DNA of 62,850 nt from CAYONZ01 sp964405465 (GCA_964405465.1 CAYONZ010000021.1:1-62850); one strand, 5' to 3'. Shown: positions 34,308 to 44,423, counted from the first letter of the stretch. Notes: generated by a model from the letters alone, not told the origin. A program made the numbers and translations.

Positions 34308-37268
34308 ATGTCGCTGTTTAAAATTCGTTCTTCTCAGTTAAAGAGTAGGCTAAAAACTAAGCTAAAAAGTCTCCGGCTTCTCTCCTTCGGAGTAGGGGAA
34401 CTAAAGAGGTTTTTGCTCAGAATTTTTTCGGTCATCGTGTCTCTTGGCGCCTTGGTGGTTTTACTTCTTCTTTCGGCGTGTGACGTTGAGACACAAAAAG
34501 GTCGTGAGGCCTTTGTAGATGGGAAGCTGCCAAAGATTTTGCAAAAGTTTGCAGATCAATTGTTTGAGCTAGAGCCATTTGAAAAAGAAATTGTGGCACG
34601 TGCAGAGGCCGAAAAACAGGATCCCAATATCATCGAAGTGGGTGTGATCGATTGCGGTGTCGACCTAGGTCTTCTCAAAGATGTGATCGCATTCGATATT
34701 GAAGATGGAAAATTAAAAGGTGCAGGTCACGATTCGATGGGAAATGATCGTTTTGCGTCCGCGAATTTGATACGACCTGATCTTTTTGCGTTTGGTGCTA
34801 AAGATGTCGTGGATGGAAAAATTCTGGATCCGGTCGAGGATCCATTGGCATTGTTGGAAACTCTAAATAAGAAATTCATGGACGCACTTGTTGCAAAAAT
34901 CCAGGCCAGTCCTGATTTGAAGGATACCCAATTTAAAAAAATATCTCCTGACAATCTCACGCTCTATGGCGCGAGTACAGTTTTGGAAGCTTTCGAAGAT
35001 TCTGGCTTGAGAGACTCTTTAAAACGATACGAAAAGTTAATTCAAGAGGGTAAACTTATTGGTTCCGACGTTAAGGCCGACTATCTCGCGCACCCTGAAG
35101 AGATTGATTTCAACGAGGCCTTCTTTGTGGCGCAAAAAAAATGGGACATGGCGATCGAACTTGGCCTTCCTTACTTCGGAATCTATTCAAGTCCAACACA
35201 GTTTCTCCAGCTGAAGGGCTGGTTGCCATTTTTGGAGATATTGAAAGAAACCCTTAAGACCTTCGATGGTGCTCAGCAATTTGCTGCAGGTCGGGCAAAC
35301 CTCATTAAATACTATGACTCGCGAAGCTCCTCACCAGGTCAAGATATGTCGGCAGCAAAAGAGAAGACAAATTCATCTTTGGTCCAAGGGCATCTCTTTG
35401 CTCGTTATGGTTCGCGAATTTTTGACGAGCTTTTGACTTTGCGGAGAAAATTGACCGACTTCATTGTGCTTGAAAATCCAAATCGACCAGAAATGCTTGA
35501 TGAAAATTTTGTGATTGATCAGGCGATGCTTGAGAAGGCACTCGCCAAAGCAGATCAGCGTGCACAGACTTTGTTAGAAGAATATGAGAAGCTGAAAACT
35601 AACTCCGACACCCGAAAGAAATTAAATTCTCTTAAGGCAAGAATGGGCGCAACGAAAGAGTTGGTCGCTTGGTTCCGGCAGGACAGGGGAATTTCGTTTT
35701 CCTCGCTGCCAACTTTGTCTTCGAATGAACTGGCGAGAGCCGACTATCGACGTTCTGGATTTTTTAAGCAGCATCCCTATTTGAGCACAGCCTCAGCAGA
35801 GGCGATTCACGCAACACATGTGGCGTCAACGATTGCTGGGGGAGTTTCAATCGACTCTCAGGGTAAGCCAACAGCTGAAACCACGCCTTCGAAATTCAAA
35901 GTTCGTATCGTTCCGGTGCGTGTGACCACTCAAGGAGTTATGAATAGTCCTGAGGAGTCCGCACGCATGCAAAAGAAGTTTCTTGAGAACTTTGAATCTT
36001 GGTTGAAAAATCCAATTGTCTTTAGAGCGTTGGGTGCAAAGCTTAAAACTGGTTTGAGCGAACTGAATTTCGCAGATGAGTCCGAAGAAAATCGGTCAGC
36101 TGTCGCAAAAAAGTTGCTGGGTGAATTTGCTGAAAACATTGGCGCTTCTTTTGAAAAGCGTCGTCTAGATTATATCTTTTTTGACGAGCTCAAGAGTGCG
36201 GTGAAATATTTGGGACGGCGGAAGCTACCGCTGGTGAATATTTCTCTCGGAACAAAATTTGAAGTTCCGGTAATGCGGGCAGAGGCTGAGAGTCGAGAAG
36301 AATTGATCGAGAATGCATTCAACTTTTTTCAATTTGAATACTTTAAATTCTCGCTCGCACAAGCAATCCAACAATATGCGCCGCGAACCTTGTTTGCCAT
36401 TGCCGCAGGAAATGAGGGCAATTGGTTTAATGGCAAATCGCGAAGTGCAATTCCGGTGAGTTTGGATTCGCCAACACTTCGCCCATTTGAGCGAGCAGAT
36501 AAAGGAGAAGTCGCTCCGAATAATCATCTACAAAATATTTTGGCTGTAGGCAGTGTTGGCCCCACTTATGACCTTTCTTCATTTACCAATGTTCCACTTG
36601 GGCAAAGAGTACCGCTGATCTTCGGAAAAGGTGAAGCTGTATTGGCTCGAATTAAAAGCACGAGTGCCGAGGGATTTAAGCAATTGGTTGCCAATAAATT
36701 TGTAGGCCGAGATGAGCTGGCAGTTTTAAGTGTTTCGAATGACTTACTGGATCCTTTATTTGAGCGCGAGGGCCAAGGTCTGCAATTGCCGCCAGGACAA
36801 GGACCGGCATCTTTAGTCAAAGATCAATACAAGGGCGCGCTGAATCTGATTACTTCAGCCGTGGAAGCAGCGACACAGTATGCGGCAATTGCGCGTCCGG
36901 TGAAGTTGGCGTATCTCGCAGGAACCTCAATGGCGACGCCCAACGTGATTCGCGAGCTTACTGTGTTGATGGGGCAAGAAGCAGAGAAGAATAAAATGAC
37001 ATTTCGTGAGTTTCGCGAGAGTGTTATGGCCTCTCCGACTGAGGTGATTAAATTGGCGATGGCTCATGCCCGACCCATCGGTGATGGCCAGGTGGAGTCA
37101 GGCCCTCAGTTTTGGATGCTTCAAGACACCAAAGAGTGGCAACCAGATCGAGAGATGACTGCCTTTAAAGAGCAAATCGAAGAGCTTAAGAAACGCGGCT
37201 CTGGTGTCACTTCATTTGTTGGCATTTGCTCGGACATCGTGGCTAACGGAGACTCAGCAAAAAATTAG
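34308..37268 (+). CDS. Large subtilisin-family (S8) serine protease lipoprotein
   Basis: A 986-aa secreted protease. A long basic N-terminus (about 40 residues) precedes a hydrophobic segment ending LLLSAC, so it is probably lipid-anchored. The subtilase triad is complete: Asp115 in VGVIDCGVDL, His501 in AIHATHVASTIAGG and Ser874 in AGTSMATPN, with the oxyanion Asn702 in AIAAGNEGN. About 385 residues separate Asp and His, against 30-70 in ordinary subtilases. This insert is Lys/Glu-rich with coiled-coil-like stretches. The substrate is unknown. It lies between murE and murF. An internal start nearer the signal sequence is possible. Confidence 0.88.
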   Translation: MSLFKIRSSQLKSRLKTKLKSLRLLSFGVGELKRFLLRIFSVIVSLGALVVLLLLSACDVETQKGREAFVDGKLPKILQKFADQLFELEPFEKEIVARAEAEKQDPNIIEVGVIDCGVDLGLLKDVIAFDIEDGKLKGAGHDSMGNDRFASANLIRPDLFAFGAKDVVDGKILDPVEDPLALLETLNKKFMDALVAKIQASPDLKDTQFKKISPDNLTLYGASTVLEAFEDSGLRDSLKRYEKLIQEGKLIGSDVKADYLAHPEEIDFNEAFFVAQKKWDMAIELGLPYFGIYSSPTQFLQLKGWLPFLEILKETLKTFDGAQQFAAGRANLIKYYDSRSSSPGQDMSAAKEKTNSSLVQGHLFARYGSRIFDELLTLRRKLTDFIVLENPNRPEMLDENFVIDQAMLEKALAKADQRAQTLLEEYEKLKTNSDTRKKLNSLKARMGATKELVAWFRQDRGISFSSLPTLSSNELARADYRRSGFFKQHPYLSTASAEAIHATHVASTIAGGVSIDSQGKPTAETTPSKFKVRIVPVRVTTQGVMNSPEESARMQKKFLENFESWLKNPIVFRALGAKLKTGLSELNFADESEENRSAVAKKLLGEFAENIGASFEKRRLDYIFFDELKSAVKYLGRRKLPLVNISLGTKFEVPVMRAEAESREELIENAFNFFQFEYFKFSLAQAIQQYAPRTLFAIAAGNEGNWFNGKSRSAIPVSLDSPTLRPFERADKGEVAPNNHLQNILAVGSVGPTYDLSSFTNVPLGQRVPLIFGKGEAVLARIKSTSAEGFKQLVANKFVGRDELAVLSVSNDLLDPLFEREGQGLQLPPGQGPASLVKDQYKGALNLITSAVEAATQYAAIARPVKLAYLAGTSMATPNVIRELTVLMGQEAEKNKMTFREFRESVMASPTEVIKLAMAHARPIGDGQVESGPQFWMLQDTKEWQPDREMTAFKEQIEELKKRGSGVTSFVGICSDIVANGDSAKN

Positions 37269-37330
37269 CAATCAACGAAAGCGTATTTGTGGATCTCGGA
37301 TCAGCCAAGTGAAGCCTCCAAGGATCCAAT

Positions 37331-37768
37331 TCATCCCGTGCGTTTGAATCGATGCGCGGGATTTGGAAAATCAAGAATGGGCTCGGAGGCAAAGCGCCCT
37401 TTGCATTCGGAAATATCTTTTTTGAGAATTTGATTTTTAAATGCGTTGTCAATTTTTTTCCAACGTTCCACAAGTGCAGGTGGAGCTCCAACTTCTTTGA
37501 AGGCTTCGTCTAAGAGTTGCTCTCGTAAGTTAAACAATTCTTCTGTGATCATCACGTGTGTGTGCGCATCTTTCACAAAGCGACCCGTATAGCGTTCGCC
37601 AGCACCAAACGCAGTGGCCATGAAATCAGTTTGTTGATTTTCGATATGTTCTTGTGAAACGCCGATGAAGTATTGGCGCATCCATGGGTGGGCATAGATC
37701 TTGTCATAAAAGACTTTATTGATTTTGCGAAAGATTTCGATGCCACCGACTTCATCAAATAAGCTCAT
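37331..37768 (-). CDS. glbN: Truncated haemoglobin, group I-like
   Basis: A 145-aa globin of the 2-on-2 type. MSLFDEVGGIEIFRKINKVFYDKI is the usual opening, with YFIGVSQEHIENQQTDFMATAFG and the proximal His in KDAHTHVMITEELFN. The C-terminal 20 residues (ILDFPNPAHRFKRTG) extend beyond the normal 120 aa. Group I proteins bind oxygen or nitric oxide; detoxification of NO is possible but not shown by sequence. It is on the minus strand between two secreted hydrolase genes. Confidence 0.85.
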   Translation of the reverse strand: MSLFDEVGGIEIFRKINKVFYDKIYAHPWMRQYFIGVSQEHIENQQTDFMATAFGAGERYTGRFVKDAHTHVMITEELFNLREQLLDEAFKEVGAPPALVERWKKIDNAFKNQILKKDISECKGRFASEPILDFPNPAHRFKRTG

Positions 37769-38007
37769 GTCATCTTGTCGGTGTTTTAATGCATAATGTG
37801 TATGTGAAAGGACGATTTTTAAAATATTATAACAATTGTTTGGCGAACTGTCTCAAAATCAGATAGCCTTTTACCTGAGACCAACGCGGTCAGGTTGTGC
37901 GACATGGTGGTTGCTGCTTCTGTTTGAGAAAATCGCGTTGCTTTCAATCATGTTTATGGAGTTTTAAGTTTTGCTTGTTATCGAATCGACTTCACCACGG
38001 AGGGTTT

Positions 38008-38964
38008 ATGAAGCGTATTCTGATCTTGGGCGTTCTTCTTCTCACAAAAAACACATGGGCATGGGGCGCAAAGGGCCACGAAATCGTTGCGCTCACCGGC
38101 TCTGCTTTGGCGACCGATGGGCAGGCATTTTGGCAAGCCAATAAAAGCTCGATGCAACAACTGACGACGGTGCCAGATAGGGTGTGGAAACGCCCTTCGA
38201 CCAAATCTGGCGAAGGGATGAATCATTGGTTTCATGCTGATTTTTACGCACCTTCGTTGAGCACATCTGACATTTTAAAGTTTCCCAAGTCCTATCGCAA
38301 TGCCATTGCCACTTATGGAGAAAATACGATTGAGACCAAGGGGACCGCTCCTTTTCGAATTCGGCAGCTCTATAATCTGGCTGTTGATGCCTTTCGAGCC
38401 CAGGATATGGAACTAGGGTTACAGTATGCAGGAACAATGTCGCATTATATTGGAGATATGTCGCAGCCGTTGCACGCGACAGACAACTATGATGGCAAAG
38501 ACACCGGCAACGATGGTATTCACAAATATTTTGAAACCGATGTTATCGGTGACATGCTTGCCGTTCAAAAGGAAGTGGAGAGGCGAGCTCGAGTTTTACT
38601 CGCTGATCCTTCTTTTCAGAAACAGTTCAATGCTGATTTAATGGATGTATCGTTTCGTGAAGTGGGTCGAGCCGTGCAGTTTCGCGATCGCATTCTTGAT
38701 ATTGATAATCGCTTAGGCCGTGGGCAATCCGGAGCCCAGTCTCAGCTTGATCTAGCGATGGACCGCATGGCTGATGGCGCTGCAACACTTGCGATGGTTC
38801 TGGGGCACCTCTGGAGAGACACCGGGAGAACTCTTCGTGCAACACCAATTCCCGTGCAGGATCCAGCATGGGTGCCTCCGCAGTTTGATGACGCTTCAAC
38901 TTGGATAGCAAAATTTTGTTCGGCAAATGAATTGGAAATGGAAGACGATTGCGACGCTGAATAG
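38008..38964 (+). CDS. Secreted S1/P1-type nuclease
   Basis: A 318-aa exported nuclease or phosphodiesterase with a trinuclear zinc site. ATG 38008 follows GGAGGG. The signal peptide ends TWA, and the mature chain begins WGAKGHEIVAL, which provides the N-terminal Trp and His zinc ligands of the family. Other ligands are in NHWFHADFY, SHYIGDMSQPLHATDNYDG, GIHKYFE and LGHLWRDTGR. It would degrade single-stranded DNA or RNA outside the cytoplasm. It fits nutrient recovery from nucleic acid and pairs well with the salvage genes tdk-upp-hpt. Confidence 0.9.
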   Translation: MKRILILGVLLLTKNTWAWGAKGHEIVALTGSALATDGQAFWQANKSSMQQLTTVPDRVWKRPSTKSGEGMNHWFHADFYAPSLSTSDILKFPKSYRNAIATYGENTIETKGTAPFRIRQLYNLAVDAFRAQDMELGLQYAGTMSHYIGDMSQPLHATDNYDGKDTGNDGIHKYFETDVIGDMLAVQKEVERRARVLLADPSFQKQFNADLMDVSFREVGRAVQFRDRILDIDNRLGRGQSGAQSQLDLAMDRMADGAATLAMVLGHLWRDTGRTLRATPIPVQDPAWVPPQFDDASTWIAKFCSANELEMEDDCDAE

Positions 38965-39018
38965 AGTATTTTGTGTTTTTTATCTTGTCGTAGGCACGGG
39001 TTTTGGCGAACATGAATC

Positions 39019-40473
39019 ATGACTTGGAAACTCACATTATCAGAACTCGCGCAAGCCACTCACGGGCAGATTCTGTCAACGCATTTGACTGAATTCATTG
39101 GAGTCGGCACTGACACTCGCCTAGATTTGTCTGGGCAAGTGTTTTTTGCTCTTAAAGGCGACGCCTTTGATGCACATGAATTTCTCCAGCAAGCCGTGGC
39201 AAAAAATGCCGCGGTCTTGGTTGTACATAGTAAAAATGCCGCACTAGAAGCTCTTAGCAAAAATGTAAGTGTTCTTCTTGTTTCCGATACGCTTAAAGCC
39301 TTGCAAAATCTTGGGCAGTATTGGCGTAAAAAAATGTCGGCAAAAATTTTAGCCGTGACCGGAACCAATGGCAAAACAACAACCAAAGAGTTTACTGCTG
39401 CCATTTTGAGTTCAAAGTTGAAAGTGCAATACAGCAAGGGCAGCTTTAACAATCACTGGGGTGTGCCATTGAGTTTGTTGTCGATTCATCCTGAGCACCA
39501 GGTTGCGGTGATCGAAATGGGGATGAATCACCCAGGAGAAATTCGCGATTTGGTTGCCATTGCTAAGCCCAATGTTGTTGCTGTGACCATGGTTGGTCGC
39601 GGGCATTTGCAAGGGCTGCAATCAATCGATGGTGTGGCTGCCGCCAAAGAAGAAATTTACCGTTGTTCCGATTCGGGCATCGAACATATTTACAATCTCG
39701 ACAACCCTCACACATTTCAGATGTTTTTGCGTGCGCGATCACTTGTTGAAAGAAAAGATGCGACAGCACCCAAAAAGATCATGAGTTTTTCATCGCAAAC
39801 TAAAACGGCAAGTGAATTTGGTTGTGATGTGCGTCTCGAGGTCATCAGCGCCTCTGAAACTAGTTTGACCGTCACGGGTGAAATTCACGGCGTAAAAAAT
39901 CAGGTGGTGATTCCGGTTTTTGGTGCCCACAATATTACCAATCTCATGCTTGCCTGCTGTTTCGCTCTGTCAGCCGGATTTTCTGCTGAAGAGATTTGGC
40001 CCGCATTGAATCGTTGTCAAAATGCTTGGGGACGCAACCAATGGGTAGACACTGAGTCGGGAGCGAAAATTCTTTTTGATGCTTACAATGCGAACCCCGA
40101 GAGTATGCGGGCGGCGATCGAAAATTTTTCAGCCTTACAGACTTCGGCAAAAAAAATGGTTCTCTTAGGAGAAATGCGGGAGCTGGGAGAAGCAAGTTCA
40201 GAGTGTCACTATGAGCTGGGTAAAAACGTGGGCGCTCAAGATTTTTATTGGATTGGTTTCGTTGGTCCAAGTCATAGTGACTTCGAGCGAGGCCTTCGCG
40301 AGAGTGGATTTCACGGACGGTTTGAACACGCGGATTCCTATGAAGTCGGCTTGCTGCAAAAGTGGTGGCCAATTCTTCATGCCGATGAGACGATGTTGAT
40401 CAAAGGTTCCAGGGGTGTTGGCCTAGAGCGAGCATTGCAAGAGTGCAAACCCACAAACTTTAAAACCAAATAA
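39019..40473 (+). CDS. murF: UDP-MurNAc-tripeptide:D-Ala-D-Ala ligase
   Basis: A 484-aa cytoplasmic ligase that adds D-alanyl-D-alanine to the precursor. It has the ATP loop AVTGTNGKTTTKEF, SFNNHWGVPLSLL, AVIEMGMNHPGEI, the central NPESMRAAIENF and the C-terminal GSRGVGLERAL. Length is normal. The stop is followed after 15 bp by mraY, so murF-mraY-murD form a contiguous run. Confidence 0.96.
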   Translation: MTWKLTLSELAQATHGQILSTHLTEFIGVGTDTRLDLSGQVFFALKGDAFDAHEFLQQAVAKNAAVLVVHSKNAALEALSKNVSVLLVSDTLKALQNLGQYWRKKMSAKILAVTGTNGKTTTKEFTAAILSSKLKVQYSKGSFNNHWGVPLSLLSIHPEHQVAVIEMGMNHPGEIRDLVAIAKPNVVAVTMVGRGHLQGLQSIDGVAAAKEEIYRCSDSGIEHIYNLDNPHTFQMFLRARSLVERKDATAPKKIMSFSSQTKTASEFGCDVRLEVISASETSLTVTGEIHGVKNQVVIPVFGAHNITNLMLACCFALSAGFSAEEIWPALNRCQNAWGRNQWVDTESGAKILFDAYNANPESMRAAIENFSALQTSAKKMVLLGEMRELGEASSECHYELGKNVGAQDFYWIGFVGPSHSDFERGLRESGFHGRFEHADSYEVGLLQKWWPILHADETMLIKGSRGVGLERALQECKPTNFKTK

Positions 40474-40488
40474 CGAGGATGAATCTAA

Positions 40489-41297
40489 ATGCTTTATCAA
40501 TGGTTATATTCACTGCGCGATCAGGTTTCTGGATTAAATGTCTTTCGTTACCTTACCTTTCGTACCTTTCTTGCTTTTTTGACGGGCTTCAGTGTTTGTC
40601 TGATGGTTGGTCCAAAATACATTCAGCATATTATTGGTATGCAATTCGCCCAAAGTATCCGCGATGACGGTCCACAAACTCACAAGAAAAAACAGGGCAC
40701 GCCGACCATGGGNNNNNNNNNNNNNNNNNNNNNNNNNNNNNNNNNNNNNNNNNNNNNNNNNNNNNNNNNNNNNNNNNNNNNNNNNNNNNNNNNNNNNNNN
40801 NNNNNNNNNNNNTGGCTATTGTGCCTGTTGTCATTTCGGCGGCAACACTTGGTGTTTTCACTTATTTGGCGGGCAATGCCAATATTGCAGAGTATCTCCA
40901 CATTCCCCATGTTCCTGGAATTGGTGAAATCACTCCTTTGGCGGGCGCCATGGTGGCTGCAGGCCTGGGGTTTCTATGGTTTAACGCACATCCAGCGCAA
41001 ATTTTCATGGGGGATATCGGCAGTTTGAGTATCGGCGGCTTTCTCGGAATTGTTGCAGTGCTTACCAAAAATGAACTCTTGATGATTCTTCTCGGAGGGG
41101 TTTTTGTTGTTGAGGCTTTGTCCGTGATCTCTCAGGTTCTGTCTTTCAAGCTCACCGGCAAACGAATATTTAAAATGGCTCCCATTCACCATCATTTTGA
41201 GTTAAAAGGACTCTCTGAAACTAAAATTATTGTGCGTTTTTGGGTCGTTTCGATAGTCCTAGCCATTCTGGCTTTGAGTACTTTGAAGTTGAGGTAA
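40489..41297 (+). CDS. mraY: Phospho-MurNAc-pentapeptide transferase (interrupted by an assembly gap)
   Basis: MraY moves phospho-MurNAc-pentapeptide to undecaprenyl phosphate, giving lipid I. The N-terminal part (about 75 aa) ends with SIRDDGPQTHKKKQGTPTMG, a family hallmark. After 100 N, the C-terminal part has LGFLWFNAHPAQIFMGDIGS and PIHHHFELKG. The two parts are in different frames and together give about 235 residues, whereas MraY has about 360, so roughly 375 bp are missing and the 100 N are not the true length. GAGGAT precedes the ATG. Confidence 0.95.
40713..40812. other. Assembly gap (100 N) inside mraY
   Basis: Exactly 100 N. From the length of MraY, the true missing sequence should be about 375 bp. 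Confidence 0.98.
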
Positions 41298-41304
41298 AAA
41301 AAGA

Positions 41305-42708
41305 ATGAATCAGGTTGCACCGATTACAGAAGTTGAACAGCTAAAGGGTAAGCGCGTTTTGGTGGTGGGTCTTGCTCGCTGTGGAGTTTCGCTTGCGAAA
41401 TTTCTAACTAAGGCTGGAGCTCAGGTCACGGTGAGTGATCACAAATCAAAAGCAGAGTTGGCAACGAGTCTCGAGCAGATGGAAGGAATGAACGTCACAT
41501 TTGAATTGGGCGGTCATACCCCTAAGACTTTCTCTCAGCAGGATTTTATCGTTCTGAGTCCGGGAGTTCCTCCGAATTTGAAAATCTTTGATTATGCGCG
41601 AGCTCAAGGTGTGCAGGTGACAGGTGAGTTCGAGTTTGCAAGTTGGTTCATTAAAGAACCAATCATTGCTGTTACAGGTACCAACGGTAAGAGTACGACA
41701 TCGAAGTTGATCGAAGAGATGCTGAAGGCAGCAGATGTGCCTGTATGGTTGGGTGGCAATTTTGGTGAGCCATTGATCGATTATGTGGGGCGAGAGCAAA
41801 AGTCTAAAGTTGTGATCGCTGAAGTTTCGAGTTTTCAGCTCGAGCTTGTGCATCGATTCAACCCACAGAATATTGTTTTCACTAACATCGCTGAGAACCA
41901 TCAGGATCGTTACAAGTCGATGGAAGATTACATCAATGCGAAACGGCGTATTTTTGCAAATACCAACCAGGCCACGACCAGCGTGTTGAACGCTGATGAC
42001 AATGGAGTTTTGGAGTTGGCGAGAGATCCAGCGGTACAACGTGGTCGCATTCTCTACTTTTCGCAGAACCCTAAACTCGAGCCGCAGATCATGAATATTG
42101 GTGGAGCGGTTCGCATTAAGCACGAACTTCGTGTTCGCACCGGCCCTGAAATCGAGAACTTCGATATTAAGGGTATGAAGATGCGTGGTAAGCACTCTGT
42201 TGATAATTTGATGGCGGCCTTGCTAGCGGCACGCGAGCATGGAGCGACTCATGAATCCATTCAGAAAGTGATTGATTCATATAAAGGAATGGCACATCGA
42301 TTAGAGTATGTTCGTCGTGTTGGTGGAGTTGAGTTCTTTAATGATTCGAAAGCGACGAACGTGCATGCAGTTTTGCGTGCGTTGGATGCTTTTGATGAGA
42401 ATGTCATTTTGATTGCCGGTGGAAAAGACACAAACTTAAGTTATGAGCCACTTCGCGATGTCGTGAAGAAAAAAGTTAAGAATTTAATTTTGGTTGGCGA
42501 AGCAAAAGAGCGAATCAATCGTGATCTCGGTGATTTTAGTGAAACATTCTTGATCGGTACTTTTGAAGAGGCGGTTTTAATTGCTTACCAAAAGTCTCGC
42601 ATCGGAGATATCGTTTTGCTTTCTCCTGGTTGTTCGAGTTTTGATATGTTTGATAGTTTTGAAGAGCGTGGAAATTACTTTAAAGAAATCGTCAATCGAT
42701 TCAAGTAA
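41305..42708 (+). CDS. murD: UDP-MurNAc-L-alanine:D-glutamate ligase
   Basis: A 467-aa Mur ligase that adds D-Glu. Landmarks are the N-terminal nucleotide fold VLVVGLARCGVSLAKFL, LSPGVPP, the ATP loop AVTGTNGKSTTSKL, EVSSFQLELVHRF, NIAENHQDRY and the C-terminal FNDSKATNVHA and IAGGKD. It starts 7 bp after mraY. A perfect palindromic hairpin follows its stop. Confidence 0.97.
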   Translation: MNQVAPITEVEQLKGKRVLVVGLARCGVSLAKFLTKAGAQVTVSDHKSKAELATSLEQMEGMNVTFELGGHTPKTFSQQDFIVLSPGVPPNLKIFDYARAQGVQVTGEFEFASWFIKEPIIAVTGTNGKSTTSKLIEEMLKAADVPVWLGGNFGEPLIDYVGREQKSKVVIAEVSSFQLELVHRFNPQNIVFTNIAENHQDRYKSMEDYINAKRRIFANTNQATTSVLNADDNGVLELARDPAVQRGRILYFSQNPKLEPQIMNIGGAVRIKHELRVRTGPEIENFDIKGMKMRGKHSVDNLMAALLAAREHGATHESIQKVIDSYKGMAHRLEYVRRVGGVEFFNDSKATNVHAVLRALDAFDENVILIAGGKDTNLSYEPLRDVVKKKVKNLILVGEAKERINRDLGDFSETFLIGTFEEAVLIAYQKSRIGDIVLLSPGCSSFDMFDSFEERGNYFKEIVNRFK

Positions 42709-42714
42709 TGAAAT

Positions 42715-42732
42715 CGGCCCCGATCGGGGCCG
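42715..42732. terminator. Perfect GC-rich palindrome between murD and the convergent kinase gene
   Basis: CGGCCCCGATCGGGGCCG is an 18-bp perfect palindrome between two converging stops (42708 and 42750). It forms a strong hairpin on either strand and probably ends both transcripts, although there is no T-run beside it. Confidence 0.55.
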
Positions 42733-42749
42733 AGGTTATCGTGCCCAAG

Positions 42750-44423
42750 TTAAGAAGTAATGGGTAAATCAATTAAAAAACAGGTTTGATTGTGTTGGGG
42801 GTCGATCTCAAGACGCCCACCATGGTCTTGCACAATGCTTCGCGCGACACTCAGTCCTAGTCCAGTGCCTTGGCCAACTGGTTTTGTTGTATAGAACGGC
42901 GAAAATATTTTTTCTGCGACTGTCTGATCAATCCCTTTGCCGCTGTCGGTGATTTTAATTCTGACACTTTTGCCGTGAATCAACTCGAGGTCTACTCGAA
43001 CCCACTTCTCTGATAGGTTTGAGACGGCATCAAATGAGTTGTTGAGTAAGTTGATAAGTACCTGAGAGAGTTGCGTCTCACGACCCATCACAGACACTTC
43101 ATTTTCTGTGATGACCACTTCAAGAAAAATTCCATTGCGATAGAAACGCTCCTTGCAGAGCTCAAGCGTCGTGTCGAGTAGCTTGGTAATCGAAACCGGC
43201 ACAAACGGATCTTTTTGGCCATCCCGTGAAAAATCGAGAAGACCAGACACGATCTTTGCGATTCTTTGGCAAGTGGTTGAGATCATTTGCAGCTTGCTGT
43301 TGATACTCTCCCGATGTTGCTCTGGGCTTGCCAGGAGAATACGAATATTTGCAGAATACGAGGTAATAATCGCGAGTGGGTTATTGATCTCATGGGCAAT
43401 GCCTGCAGCCATTTCACCAAGCGCAGCGAGTCTGGAGGCGTAATGAGCCTTTGCTCTTTGCTCGTTTAGATCATCGCGAATTTTTTTGAGCTCGTTAATC
43501 GGGCTACCAACAACAACTAAACCCTGTATTGGATCTGTCACCCGGTGAAAGCTCATCAAAAACCACTGACGACCCTCGGTTGTGTCGATTTCGATCTCGC
43601 GGCTTTCGATCTCATAGGGCGAAAGATTGAAGCGTGTAATCTGATAGCGCAATTCAGGAGAGACGATATCTGGAATTCTTTCACCGGTTTTAAACTCGCC
43701 GCCCAAGAGTTGTGGTAACTGTTGGTTCATCGCTTGAACGGTTCCTTCGGAATTGAGGCAAAGAATGAACCCCGGTACCGAGTTGACGACATCTTGCAGT
43801 CTTTTACGTTCGGCTTGTGCGATGAGTTCTGATTCTATTCGCGAGCGAACCTCTTTGTGTGAGTGACTGCCCTGTTGGAAAAGAAAAATATAGAATAAAA
43901 TCAATGAACTCACGAAGGTCCATCCAAACGGCGGAGCGGTGTAGAGCGCAGAGGCCACGGCAACAGGAATAAACAAAATTGTGGTGTAGATGGTTCGTAC
44001 CCAGGGCACTGGTGAAAAGGTGATAGAGGTTCCTGACAATATTCCCATCATGTAGATCGTGAGCATCAGGGTGGAATAGCTTTTAAAACCAAGAAGTTGA
44101 ATGGCTCGAAACTCGAGCCAAGTCCATGTCATTGCAATCCCGATCAATACCGCAAAGTGTGACCAAAAAAGTTGACGTTTGGTAAGCATCGAGTGGGAAT
44201 CGGATTTGATATACAAAACTCCAGTTCCAAGTCGAATGGCCGTTAAAATAAGTATCGCCAGAATTATGTACACGTGATTCTGATGAAAAAGAAAATCGTA
44301 GTCGAGTTGATAGGTAAGAAAGCCAAGGAGTAGCAAATGAGGCAATGCTGACCACGTCGAACGGACTATCAAAAGATAGTCGAGTTTTTCTTTAATGAGA
44401 TGGGATAAACCAGCAGGCGTCAT
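42750..44423 (-). CDS. Membrane sensor histidine kinase with PAS domain
   Basis: A 557-aa kinase. The N-terminal 200 residues hold about six membrane helices without a large periplasmic loop. Then comes a PAS-like domain (VNSVPGFILCLNSEGTVQAM), a coiled coil, the HisKA dimer with phospho-acceptor His344 in GEMAAGIAHEINNPLAI and a full HATPase (NLLNNSFDAVS, DSGKGID, PFYTTKPVGQGTGLGLSV). The GIAHEINNPL type often partners NtrC-class regulators; the NtrC gene at 30.8 kb is a candidate partner by inference. It sits antisense between murD and ftsW. Confidence 0.93.
   Translation of the reverse strand: MTPAGLSHLIKEKLDYLLIVRSTWSALPHLLLLGFLTYQLDYDFLFHQNHVYIILAILILTAIRLGTGVLYIKSDSHSMLTKRQLFWSHFAVLIGIAMTWTWLEFRAIQLLGFKSYSTLMLTIYMMGILSGTSITFSPVPWVRTIYTTILFIPVAVASALYTAPPFGWTFVSSLILFYIFLFQQGSHSHKEVRSRIESELIAQAERKRLQDVVNSVPGFILCLNSEGTVQAMNQQLPQLLGGEFKTGERIPDIVSPELRYQITRFNLSPYEIESREIEIDTTEGRQWFLMSFHRVTDPIQGLVVVGSPINELKKIRDDLNEQRAKAHYASRLAALGEMAAGIAHEINNPLAIITSYSANIRILLASPEQHRESINSKLQMISTTCQRIAKIVSGLLDFSRDGQKDPFVPVSITKLLDTTLELCKERFYRNGIFLEVVITENEVSVMGRETQLSQVLINLLNNSFDAVSNLSEKWVRVDLELIHGKSVRIKITDSGKGIDQTVAEKIFSPFYTTKPVGQGTGLGLSVARSIVQDHGGRLEIDPQHNQTCFLIDLPITS

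Noticed and set aside
34025..34341. Small overlapping frames between murE and the subtilase
   Set aside because: Two plus-strand frames and one minus-strand frame overlap each other with no ribosome-binding site; the stretch looks like a leader rather than coding.
40489..41028. Continuous reading of mraY across the 100-N gap in its first frame
   Set aside because: The residues after the gap in that frame do not match MraY; the true C-terminal part is in another frame, so the gap length is only a placeholder.
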